Source: Amycolatopsis pretoriensis (GTDB lineage: Bacteria > Actinomycetota > Actinomycetes > Mycobacteriales > Pseudonocardiaceae). From it: a DNA stretch of 64,000 bases. Each line of letters opens with the position of its first letter. The stretch's first letter is position 1. The DNA lies in contig NZ_FNUJ01000005.1 of NCBI RefSeq assembly GCF_900107925.1, positions 372,001 to 436,000 on the forward strand. Direction: 5' to 3'. Shown piece after piece: positions 25,384 to 32,882 of this stretch. Under the pieces are notes generated by a model. It saw only the letters and a program-made list of their open reading frames with translations. It made no database searches and was not told where the DNA came from. Made by a program: the position numbers and the translations under genes.

Positions 25384-27431
25384 GCCTGCGCCGGTTGTAC
25401 TGGTCCGCTCTCGCCGGGCAGTGGCGTGGCGGAGCCGTGCTGCTCGTGTGCTCGCTACTCGAAGGTGTGCCTGCGTTCTTCTCGGGACGGCTCGTCGAGC
25501 TGTCCGTAGACCGTGGGTTTTCGGTCGGCAACCCGGCCGCCGGCCTCGGCTGGCTGGCGTTGTTCGGGCTGGCCGCCGTGCTCGGCGCGTTCGGCGCCCG
25601 GATGGTGTGGCACCAGCTCGGCAAGGTCGTCGAGCCGCTGCGCGACGCCCTGGTGACCGCCGTCGTCCGGGGTGTGCTGCACGACGAATCCCCGCCGCGC
25701 AACCAGCCGGACTCCAGCGGCGTCGCCCGGATCACCCAGCACGTCGAGGTGGTCCGCGATGCAACCGCCGGACTGCTGGTCCAGGCCCGCGGGATGCTGG
25801 TGACGACGGCCTCCGCGCTGGCCGGACTCGTGACGGTCGCCGGTGCGCTGGTCCTCCCGGTCGCGGTACCGGTCATTGCTTCGCTGGTCGCGTTCGTCTG
25901 TCTGCTTCCTTCTCTTGCCCGTCGTCAGCGCGCGCTCGCACTGGCCGACGAGCACACCGCTGCGACGGCTGGTACGTCCCTGGCCGGGATGCGGGACATC
26001 GTGGCCTGCGGCGCCGAGCCGATCGCAGCGTTGGCGATGTACGACGCGGTGGACAAACAGGCGAACGCCGCGATCCGGGTGGCGCGGTCCAGTGCCCTCC
26101 GGGCACTGGTGATCTCGCTCGGCGGGTTCATCCCGTTGCTGCTCGCGCTGGCGTTGGCGCCTGGCCTGGTGGCTCGCGGCGAACTGACCGCGGGAGCGGC
26201 CTTGGGCGCGCTTGTCTACCTGGCCACGACGATGCAGCCGGCTCTCCGCGGCTTGGCGGCCACCGCCGGGACCGTCGTCCTGCGGCTGCTGGTCGCGCTC
26301 CGCAGACTGGCGGAGACGGCCGAGTTGCCGGTCGTGTCCGACGGCACGGCGGCCCCGCGCGGCACCGACGTCGAGGTCCACGGCCTGACGTTCGGCTGGG
26401 GCGCGGCGGCCGAGCCCGTGGTCCGCGGGCTGGACTTGGGCCTGCGGCCGGGGGAGCACCTCGCCGTCGTCGGGCCGAGTGGCATCGGCAAGTCGACATT
26501 GGCAGGCTTGCTGACCGGAATGCTGACGCCGCAGGAAGGCCGGGTACTGCTGGGCGGCGTTCCGGTCCGGGATGTGCCAGCGGCACTCCGCCACGAGCTC
26601 GTGGCGCTGATTCCGCAGGAGGCTTACGTCTTCGCGGGAACCGTGCGGGACAACGTCGGCCTCTTTGCTTCGTCCGCTTCGGACGACACACTGTCGTCAG
26701 CTTTGGACGCGGTGGGCGCGAGCGCGTTGGTGCAGCGCCTTGGCGGCCTCGATGCCGAGATCGGTCACGGTGGCGAAGGGATCTCCGCAGGCGAAGCGCA
26801 GATGCTCGCGCTGGCCAGGGTCTACGCCAGTTCGGCGGAATTCGTGATCCTCGATGAAGCCACCTCCCATCTCGACCCGGTTTCCGAAGCCCGCGCGGAA
26901 CGGGCCTTCGCCGCGCGGGGTGGTGTCTTGGTGGTGATCGCGCACCGGCTTTCGTCGGCTCTGCGTGCGGATCGCGTGCTTGTCATGGACGGCCGCGAAA
27001 CCGCTTTGGGCCGCCACACCGACCTGATGACCAGGTCGGCGCGGTACGCAGAACTCATGCAGGCCTGGACGACGCCGGTGGCTGGGGAGTCAGCCACCGG
27101 TGCCGGCCTGGACGGCTGCGCCGGCGACCGACCGGCCCCCGGTACCGGGGGCCGGCGGCCTACGGGCAGTAGCGAATCTGTTGGCGGGGCGCCTTCCGGC
27201 AACAGACCCACAACCAGTGCGCCTCCGCCACTGGGCACGGCAACTGCGACCGCCGCCGGGGCGCCTTCCGGCGACGGGGCAGCAGCTGCGGTTGGTCCGA
27301 GGGGTGTCACAGAGTCCGTGGCCGACATGCCTGCCGGCGACGGAACTGCGACCGGGTCGTCATCTCACAACGGTGCCACCGGATCGACGCCTAGGTCGCC
27401 ATCCGTGTCGCGAGCCGCTCGAGTGAGCTGA
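25380..27431 (+). CDS. ABC half-transporter (RamB-like) with a long low-complexity tail
   Basis: A 683-residue partner half-transporter starting with GTG that overlaps the previous stop (GTGA). The membrane domain spans about 10-310. The ATPase domain has Walker A GPSGIGKST near 365, Walker B VILDEATSHLD with an intact catalytic Glu, and the signature ISAGEAQ in place of LSGGQ. Together the two halves would have one consensus and one weakened site, as in asymmetric exporters. After residue 562 there are about 120 residues of Gly/Ser/Ala/Thr/Pro with repeated GAPSG segments, which is unusual for this family. It likely exports the lanthipeptide. Confidence 0.88.
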   Translation: MSLRRLYWSALAGQWRGGAVLLVCSLLEGVPAFFSGRLVELSVDRGFSVGNPAAGLGWLALFGLAAVLGAFGARMVWHQLGKVVEPLRDALVTAVVRGVLHDESPPRNQPDSSGVARITQHVEVVRDATAGLLVQARGMLVTTASALAGLVTVAGALVLPVAVPVIASLVAFVCLLPSLARRQRALALADEHTAATAGTSLAGMRDIVACGAEPIAALAMYDAVDKQANAAIRVARSSALRALVISLGGFIPLLLALALAPGLVARGELTAGAALGALVYLATTMQPALRGLAATAGTVVLRLLVALRRLAETAELPVVSDGTAAPRGTDVEVHGLTFGWGAAAEPVVRGLDLGLRPGEHLAVVGPSGIGKSTLAGLLTGMLTPQEGRVLLGGVPVRDVPAALRHELVALIPQEAYVFAGTVRDNVGLFASSASDDTLSSALDAVGASALVQRLGGLDAEIGHGGEGISAGEAQMLALARVYASSAEFVILDEATSHLDPVSEARAERAFAARGGVLVVIAHRLSSALRADRVLVMDGRETALGRHTDLMTRSARYAELMQAWTTPVAGESATGAGLDGCAGDRPAPGTGGRRPTGSSESVGGAPSGNRPTTSAPPPLGTATATAAGAPSGDGAAAAVGPRGVTESVADMPAGDGTATGSSSHNGATGSTPRSPSVSRAARVS

Positions 27432-27443
27432 CTACCCGTCCAC

Positions 27444-27551
27444 TGTGGACCGATTTCGTGCGCTTTCCAGCTTATCGGCGTCGAGGGGGCTGGGAAGCCC
27501 TCGATTCGAATCTGTGGACAACTCGCCGATCTCCGGACCGCCTGTGGACAA
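27444..27551. promoter_or_regulatory. Cluster of DnaA boxes
   Basis: TGTGGACAA, the exact reverse complement of the DnaA box TTGTCCACA, occurs at 27513-27521 and 27543-27551, 30 bp apart (about three helical turns) and each followed by CTCG. A related TGTGGACCG lies at 27444-27452. The region is a 234-bp gap between the RamB-like gene and a convergent thioesterase gene, with no other visible gene. Confidence 0.6.
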
Positions 27552-27665
27552 CTCGCGCCGATCGACCGGTTCTGTCGGCCCGGTCGTGCATGATCGGAAG
27601 CGCGGGAAGAACCCGGCCCGGAAATCGGCACCGTCAACGAGGAGGTGAAACGCCGGCGGTGGACG

Positions 27666-28076
27666 TCATCCGGGCTGTAGTGCTTCCAACGCCTCTCGCA
27701 GCTTGCCGGAGACCGGTGTCGGCCGGCGGGACTCGCGGTCCACGAAGACGTGCACGAAGTGCCCTTCGGCGACCAGGGACTCGTCGGCGGCGTACATGCC
27801 GATCTCGTAGCGCACGCTGGACTTCCCGAGGTGTGCCACGCGCAGTCCCACCCGCATCGATCCAGGAAAGGAAACCGATGAGTGATACCCGCAGTGCGAC
27901 TCGACGCACAGCCCGATCACCTCCCCAGCTTCGATGTCGAGGCCGCCCTGTTCGATCAGCCACGTGTTGATCACGGTGTCCATCAGCGAGTAGTGCACCA
28001 CGTTGTTGACGTGCCCGTAGACGTCGTTGTCCTTCCAACGCAACGGAACCGTCTGCCAGTGCGGGTACTCCTTCAC
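27666..28076 (-). CDS. Hotdog-fold acyl-CoA thioesterase
   Basis: A 136-residue protein of the 4-hydroxybenzoyl-CoA thioesterase/YbgC type. WKDNDVYGHVNNVVHYSLMDTVINTWL holds the catalytic Asp of the DxxGHVNN motif, and the second half is the SHCGYHSSVSFPGSMRVGLRV strand pair. The GTG at 28076 overlaps the TGA of the upstream alcohol dehydrogenase gene, so the two are coupled. It hydrolyses an acyl-CoA ester; the chain is unknown, though coupling to the dehydrogenase suggests a role in short hydroxy- or oxo-acid metabolism. Confidence 0.87.
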   Translation of the reverse strand: MKEYPHWQTVPLRWKDNDVYGHVNNVVHYSLMDTVINTWLIEQGGLDIEAGEVIGLCVESHCGYHSSVSFPGSMRVGLRVAHLGKSSVRYEIGMYAADESLVAEGHFVHVFVDRESRRPTPVSGKLREALEALQPG

Positions 28077-29353
28077 CACAGTGACACCGACTCGCGCAGG
28101 ATGCCGGACAGGTCGTCCGCGGAGGCCTCGCGGGGTGCGGTCGCCAGCAGCCGTTGCTGCTTCAGCGTTCCCTCGACCAGGGAGTCCACATCGGACTCCG
28201 CGTAGCCGACGGCACCGATGCCGTCCGGGATGCCGATCTGCCGCATCAGGTCGATCAGCACCGCGGGCAGGTGGTCGGCGAAGTCGCCGGGCCACTCGAA
28301 GTCGGGCGCCAGGAGGCGTGCGACGCGCAGGTGGCGGTCCGGTGCCGCGTCGAAGGTGAAGCGGAACGCGGCGGGCGCGGTCAGCGACACGGCCATTCCG
28401 TGCGGCACCATGGGCTCTTCACCCGGGTAGCCGTCCGGGTGAAAGTCGCGCACTTGGCCGGCGATCGGGTACGCGTTGGCGTGCGGGATGTGCACGCCGG
28501 CGTTGCCGAAGCCGAGCCCGGCGAACGTCGCGGCCAAAGCCATGGCTTCGCGCGCCTTGAGGTCTTCGCCGTCGCGCACGGCGGCCGGCAGGGCCCAGGA
28601 CAGCAGCCGCAGCGACTGCTCGGCGAACATGTCGGCCAGCGGGTTCGAGCCGCAGTAGGGCACGCGCTGCTCCGGGCGCTTGCGCTCGAACTCCGTGTAC
28701 GGCTTCGCGGTGTAGCTCTCCGCGGCGTGGCAGAGGATGTCCATGCCGCTGGCGGCGGTCACCCCGGCCGGCTGGCTGACGGTGAGCCGCGGGTCGACGA
28801 CGGCGAGGGTGGGGCGCAGCCGCAGGTGGCTGATCCCGCTCTTGACGCGCAGGGAAAGCACGTCCAGGACGCAGACCGTGGTGCTCTCCGAACCGGTGCC
28901 GGTGGTGGTGGGGACCGCGACCAGCGGCTTCAGCGGGCGATCCGGTGCGCGGCCGCCGCCGACCGGCGCGTTGACGTAGTCCATCAGCTCGCCGTCGTTG
29001 CTCGTCAGCAGGTTCGCGGCCTTCGCGGTGTCGATGGCCGACCCGCCGCCGACGGCGACGAAGGCGTCGTACGGACCGGTTCCGCGGGCGAAGTCAACCG
29101 CCTTCTGCATGCTGACATCGGTGGGCTCGACGTGTACACCGTCGAAGATCTCGGTCTCGATGCCGTAGCCCGCGATTCCGTCGGCGATGCGACGCGGCCA
29201 ACCGGTCGCGGCGACTTGGGGATCCGTTACGACGAGCACGCGGTGCGCGCCGTACTGGGTCAGGTCGTAGCCGATCTCTTCGCTGGCGCCGGTGCCGTAC
29301 TTCAACGCCGGTGCGCCATAGGTAAAAACGGTTTCATGTTCGGTCGCGGTCAA
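28073..29353 (-). CDS. Iron-containing alcohol dehydrogenase, hydroxyacid-oxoacid transhydrogenase type
   Basis: A 426-residue group III alcohol dehydrogenase. The nucleotide-binding VGGGSAIDTAKAANLL lies near residue 100, and metal ligands are in SGMDILCHAAESYTA, GVHIPHANAYPI and PHGMAVSLTAPAAFRFTF. The long inserts and the GNAGVHIPHANAY segment match the ADHFE1/HOT subgroup, which transfers hydride between 4-hydroxybutyrate and 2-oxoglutarate. The start is TTG, with GAGGA eight bases upstream. It overlaps the thioesterase gene and is divergent from a ThDP enzyme. Confidence 0.85.
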   Translation of the reverse strand: MTATEHETVFTYGAPALKYGTGASEEIGYDLTQYGAHRVLVVTDPQVAATGWPRRIADGIAGYGIETEIFDGVHVEPTDVSMQKAVDFARGTGPYDAFVAVGGGSAIDTAKAANLLTSNDGELMDYVNAPVGGGRAPDRPLKPLVAVPTTTGTGSESTTVCVLDVLSLRVKSGISHLRLRPTLAVVDPRLTVSQPAGVTAASGMDILCHAAESYTAKPYTEFERKRPEQRVPYCGSNPLADMFAEQSLRLLSWALPAAVRDGEDLKAREAMALAATFAGLGFGNAGVHIPHANAYPIAGQVRDFHPDGYPGEEPMVPHGMAVSLTAPAAFRFTFDAAPDRHLRVARLLAPDFEWPGDFADHLPAVLIDLMRQIGIPDGIGAVGYAESDVDSLVEGTLKQQRLLATAPREASADDLSGILRESVSLW

Positions 29354-29439
29354 GTCTGCGGTCCTCGCTCCCTTGATCGGCTAACAGTCGGTCAAAGCGG
29401 ACATTCAGCCCATCCTTACCGGGTTTCGGCGAAGATCAC

Positions 29440-29470
29440 TTGACTGCACTGAACGGTGCCCGCCTAAGCT
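29440..29470 (+). promoter_or_regulatory. Candidate promoter of the ThDP-enzyme gene
   Basis: TTGACT (29440-29445) and TAAGCT (29465-29470) with a 19-bp spacer, somewhat longer than ideal. A transcript would begin around 29477, at or next to the start of the coding frame, implying a leaderless or nearly leaderless mRNA. Confidence 0.4.
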
Positions 29471-29515
29471 CTCCTCATTAGATACCAACTGGGAGCGACC
29501 GTCGCCCAGACGGCC

Positions 29516-31147
29516 GTGCGGATCCTGACCGAGGCGCGTGTCCGCCGTGTGTACGCGGTGGTCGGTGAGTCCTTCCTCGAACTGCTCGACGCTTTGCAAC
29601 GCGAGCGGGAGATCACCGTCGTCTCGGCGCGTCACGACGCGGGCGCGGCCTTCATGGCGGAAGCCGAAGGCAAGCTCACCGAACGGCCCGCCGTGCTGCT
29701 CGCCAGCCGGGGGCCGAGCGCGGCGAGCCTGGCGATCGGCGTCCAAACGGCGTACCAGGACGAGACGCCGATGGTCGTCTTGCTGGAGACGCCGGCGAGC
29801 GATCCGGTGCCGTCGTCGTCGGGGGAGCTGCCGACGTCCGATCTGACGGCCATGTTCGAGTCGATCGCCAAGTCGACTCTGCGGGTGACCGACCCGGACA
29901 GCCTGCCGAGTCTGCTCGCGCACGCACTGACGACGTCGCAGGAGGGACGGCCGGGGCCGGTCGTGCTCGGCGTGCCCTGCGACGTCTGGGGCATGCCTTA
30001 CGACGCGGCGAAGCCGATGGCGCGGGTGCGGCCGCCGGCGTCGGGCACGCTGGGCCGTTCGGCTGACGCCGTCGCGCAACTGGTGGACGAGGCGAAGTAC
30101 CCCGTGGTCATCGTCGGCGGGCGGGCACGGTCCGCTCGCGACGAACTGATCGCCGTCGCCGACGAGCTCGCGCTGCCCGTCTACAACGCTTTCCGCCGGC
30201 AAGACGCCTTCCCGGAGAACCACGCGCGGTACGCCGGCCACCTCGGGCTCGGCATCCCCGCGCGGCAGCTGGACGCCCTGGAACGCGCGGACCTCGTCCT
30301 CGCGCTCGGCACGCAGCTCGACGAGGTGACCACCCAGGCCTACCGCTACCCGACGCCGCAGCAGACGCTGGTCATGGTCGGCACCGGAATCGATGTCAGC
30401 CCGAAACGTCGCGGGCTCACGTTCCGGGTCGACTCTGAGGTCGAGCCGTTCCTGCGAGAACTGCGCGAGGTCGCTTCGCCGCGGACGCGTCGCGCGTCGG
30501 CGGCCAACGCGGCTGTCCACACCTTCATGACGCCGCCGGACACCAGCGGCAACACGCGGGTGCACCCCGTCGACGTCGTCCGCGCGCTGCGGAAACTGGC
30601 GCCCGAGGACACGATCGTGACCAGCGACGCGGGCAACTTCGCGCAGTTCATGCACCGGTACTGGTGCTTCACCGCGCCGCGCAGCCAGCTCGGGCCGAGC
30701 AACGCCGCCATGGGCTACGCCGTGCCGGCCGCCGTGGCGGCGAAACTGGCCGAGCCGCGGCGGACCGTCGTCGCCATGGTCGGCGATGCGGGTACGTTGA
30801 TGACAGGACAGGAAATCGAAACGGCCGTCCGGTACCGGGCGCCGGTGATGGTCGTCGTCTTCCAGAACGGTGTGCACGGCGCGCTCGCCATGCATCAGGC
30901 CCGCACGCACGGGCGGCTGTCCGGGGTGTCCATCCCGCTGACCGATTTCGCCTCGTGGGCGCGTGGACTCGGCGCCGCCGGGTACACGGTGGACGACCGG
31001 GAGGAGCTCGAACCGATCATCGCCAGCGCGCTGGTGCGGCAGCGGCCGTGCGTCATCGACGTGCGGACGGACCCGGACGTCGTGACGCCGGACGTGCGGC
31101 TTTCGGCCCTGCTCGGACAAGGCCGCCCGCAACCTCCCGCCCAGTAA
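29516..31147 (+). CDS. Thiamine diphosphate-dependent enzyme, acetolactate-synthase-like
   Basis: A protein of at least 543 residues with the three-domain fold of ThDP decarboxylases/carboligases: an N-terminal PYR domain (VYAVVGESFLELLDAL), a central domain near 195-320 and a C-terminal PP domain with VGDAGTLMTGQEIETAVRYRAPVMVVVFQN as the metal/diphosphate motif. The residue normally Glu in RHE is Asp here (ARHDAGAAF), which may alter cofactor activation. The GTG used here cuts into the PYR domain; the frame is open upstream to 29468 and encodes LGATVAQTAVRILTEA, which looks like real protein, so the true start may be a non-standard codon (CTG 29489 or ATT 29477). Substrate unknown. Confidence 0.8.
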   Translation: MRILTEARVRRVYAVVGESFLELLDALQREREITVVSARHDAGAAFMAEAEGKLTERPAVLLASRGPSAASLAIGVQTAYQDETPMVVLLETPASDPVPSSSGELPTSDLTAMFESIAKSTLRVTDPDSLPSLLAHALTTSQEGRPGPVVLGVPCDVWGMPYDAAKPMARVRPPASGTLGRSADAVAQLVDEAKYPVVIVGGRARSARDELIAVADELALPVYNAFRRQDAFPENHARYAGHLGLGIPARQLDALERADLVLALGTQLDEVTTQAYRYPTPQQTLVMVGTGIDVSPKRRGLTFRVDSEVEPFLRELREVASPRTRRASAANAAVHTFMTPPDTSGNTRVHPVDVVRALRKLAPEDTIVTSDAGNFAQFMHRYWCFTAPRSQLGPSNAAMGYAVPAAVAAKLAEPRRTVVAMVGDAGTLMTGQEIETAVRYRAPVMVVVFQNGVHGALAMHQARTHGRLSGVSIPLTDFASWARGLGAAGYTVDDREELEPIIASALVRQRPCVIDVRTDPDVVTPDVRLSALLGQGRPQPPAQ

Positions 31148-31360
31148 GGGTTTGCTCGGTTTCACTTCGGGAAACGCCGGGAAAGTTGTGTGGTAGCACA
31201 GCGGTGGCTCGGGTAATCTGACGGTGTTCCGGTGGTGGTTCGCCGCAGAACGTTCCCGGCCGGGTCCCGGCGGGAGACAACCGGTTTCTGTCGGTGCCGC
31301 ATGGCACCATCGCGGTCATCACCCGCAGGGAAGCGGGTAGGGAACGAGGGGAGTTTCGAC

Positions 31361-31534
31361 TTGACCGATCACCAGCGCGCATCCGAACCGGCGCGGAAGG
31401 CCTCCGGCGTCGTGCCGGTGCTGTTCAGCGCCAGTTCCGAGGCCCACGACGACGCCGTGGTCGCCGCGGAGCACGACACCGCTTGGCGGTCGCCGTTCGG
31501 CGCGGAAGGGCTGCGTCCGGCGAGTGGCGAATAG
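31361..31534 (+). CDS. Small hypothetical protein
   Basis: A 57-residue frame beginning TTG, seven bases after GAGGGGAG. It encodes an acidic, soluble peptide (SSEAHDDAVVAAEHDTAWRSPFGAEGLRPASGE at its end, shown in part). A short hairpin (31536-31552) follows the stop by 1 bp, which supports a real transcription unit. No known domain is seen. Confidence 0.5.
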   Translation: MTDHQRASEPARKASGVVPVLFSASSEAHDDAVVAAEHDTAWRSPFGAEGLRPASGE

Positions 31535-31535
31535 C

Positions 31536-31552
31536 TCACCCCTGCGGGGTGA
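31536..31552 (+). terminator. Short hairpin after the small hypothetical gene
   Basis: TCACCCC and GGGGTGA form a 7-bp stem with a TGC loop, immediately before the csp promoter. Confidence 0.5.
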
Positions 31553-31559
31553 AGACAGC

Positions 31560-31740
31560 TTGTCCGCCCTGCTCAAGGTGTGCTTTACTGTTCAAGGTCT
31601 CGATTTTTGTGTTCGTGATGAGTCACGCTCGCAGAACTCAGCGGGCGTAGTGTCTCCTCGCCGAGGAAGCAAACCGTCCGGGTGTTGACCCGGGTCGCCG
31701 AAGTGGCTTCCTGTTTTGGTGTTGCATATGGAGATTTTTG
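31560..31740 (+). promoter_or_regulatory. Promoter and long structured leader of the first cold-shock gene
   Basis: A candidate -35 TTGTCC (31560-31565) and -10 TTTACT (31584-31589) with 18-bp spacing imply a leader of about 145 nt. Positions 31604-31638 hold a T-run, GTGTTcGTG and TCACGCTCGCAGAACT, which recurs in the leader of the second csp gene at 49173-49206. This resembles the cold-box arrangement at the 5' end of cold-shock mRNAs. Confidence 0.6.
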
Positions 31741-31944
31741 ATGACTCAGGGCACTGTGAAGTGGTTCAACTCCGAGAAGGGGTTCGGCTTCATCACCCCC
31801 GACAACGGTGGCGGCGACGTCTTCGTTCACTACAGCGAGATCCAGGGTAACGGCTTCCGTACCCTCGAGGAGAACGCTCGCGTCGAGTTCGAGATCGGCC
31901 AGGGCCAGAAGGGTCCGCAGGCCACGTCGGTCACCGTGATCTGA
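31741..31944 (+). CDS. cspA: Cold-shock protein
   Basis: A 67-residue single cold-shock domain. GTVKWFNSEKGFGFI carries RNP1 and DVFVHYSEI carries RNP2, the aromatic residues that bind single-stranded RNA/DNA. It is an RNA chaperone acting in the cytoplasm. GGAG lies seven bases before the ATG. It is preceded by a long leader and followed by a perfect terminator. It is closely related to the second copy at 49325. Confidence 0.96.
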   Translation: MTQGTVKWFNSEKGFGFITPDNGGGDVFVHYSEIQGNGFRTLEENARVEFEIGQGQKGPQATSVTVI

Positions 31945-31957
31945 CTTTGATCTTGGG

Positions 31958-31993
31958 AAAGGGCCGTCACCCGTCCGGGGTGACGGCCCTTTT
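31958..31993 (+). terminator. Terminator after cspA
   Basis: GGGCCGTCACCC and GGGTGACGGCCC form a perfect 12-bp stem (extended by AAA/TTT), 5-nt loop and a T-run. Confidence 0.93.
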
Positions 31994-32008
31994 CGTATGC
32001 TGCGCACC

Positions 32009-32233
32009 ATGATCGAGCACGGTTACACGGTCTCCGGGATGAGCTGCGGGCACTGCGCCCAGTCGGTCACCGAAGAACTCACCGGCCTGCCGGGAGTGAC
32101 CGAAGTGGACGTCGACGTCGCGACCGGCCGGGTGGTCGTTCGCGCTGAGACGGCGCTGGCGGAGGACGACGTCCGCGGTGCGGTCGAGGAGGCCGGCTTC
32201 ACTTACGAGGGCACGGCCAGCCTCGTTTCGTAG
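32009..32233 (+). CDS. Heavy-metal-associated domain protein (CopZ-like metallochaperone)
   Basis: A 74-residue stand-alone HMA domain with the ferredoxin-like fold pattern. The metal-binding motif is GMSCGHC (Cys residues about 13 and 16), followed by SVTEELTGLPGVTEVDVDV and a terminal EEAGFTYEG. Such proteins carry Cu(I) to P-type ATPases or regulators. No copper ATPase or CsoR is adjacent, so the partner must lie elsewhere. The ATG at 32009 is chosen over an upstream ATG that falls close to the terminator. Confidence 0.88.
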   Translation: MIEHGYTVSGMSCGHCAQSVTEELTGLPGVTEVDVDVATGRVVVRAETALAEDDVRGAVEEAGFTYEGTASLVS

Positions 32234-32882
32234 GCTTCGGCCGGGGCTCGGCCTCGGTTGGTTCTTCTCCGGCGGGCCTGTCTCCAGGTTGGACAGTCCA
32301 ATGGAGATCGACGCGCCGGTGTGACGTACGGCTCAGGCGGGCATGCTCGGCTTCGGGCGCGCACGGTGGGCTGCGGCTGCGCGAGTTGCAGCGGTGGCGG
32401 TGCGGCTGGAGCCTGTGTAGACGCGGCAAGGTGGCGAGGCTGGTGCGGCGGTGACCCGGCGCGGTGGCTCGGGTTGCGGCGCGGCCAGCGCCGGCGTGGT
32501 GACTTGGGTACGACGGTGCCTGGCCTGGCGGTCGCCGGATTGGCGTGGCCACTGGCGCGGGGGCTCCGGTGCGGAGCGGCCGCCGCCGGCGTGGTGGCTC
32601 GGGCACGGCGGTGACTGGGGCAGTCAGCACCGGGGCAGGGTCCTGGTTGCGGCGGTGGCTGGCGTGGCCAGCACCGGCGCAGGGGCTGGGGTTGCGGCGT
32701 GGCGGTCGCCGGATCGGCGTGGCTGACACCGGCGCGGCTGCTTCGGTTGTGGCGCGACCGACCCAACGCCCTCGGCCCCCCGCGAAGTCCCTCATCCTGC
32801 ACACTGCAACGCCCTGCAACCCTTCCGCTACCGCCCGGTCTCGGGGTCTCCTGTTCTCCTGCGTGCGGTCTCAGGAGGTCAG
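32234..32882. repeat. G-rich degenerate repeat region, probably non-coding
   Basis: About 650 bp with strong G over C bias on the + strand and many variants of GGCGTGGTGGCTCGGG and CGGCGGTG. A 24-bp segment beginning TGGCGGTCGCCGGAT at 32526-32549 recurs with one mismatch at 32700-32723. Frames remain open on both strands only because stops are rare at this GC; predicted peptides are low-complexity with no domain. Confidence 0.6.

Noticed and set aside
32199..32819. About 200-codon - strand frame in the region before acoX
   Set aside because: Low-complexity His/Pro/Arg-rich translation from repeat DNA; no ribosome-binding site or domain.
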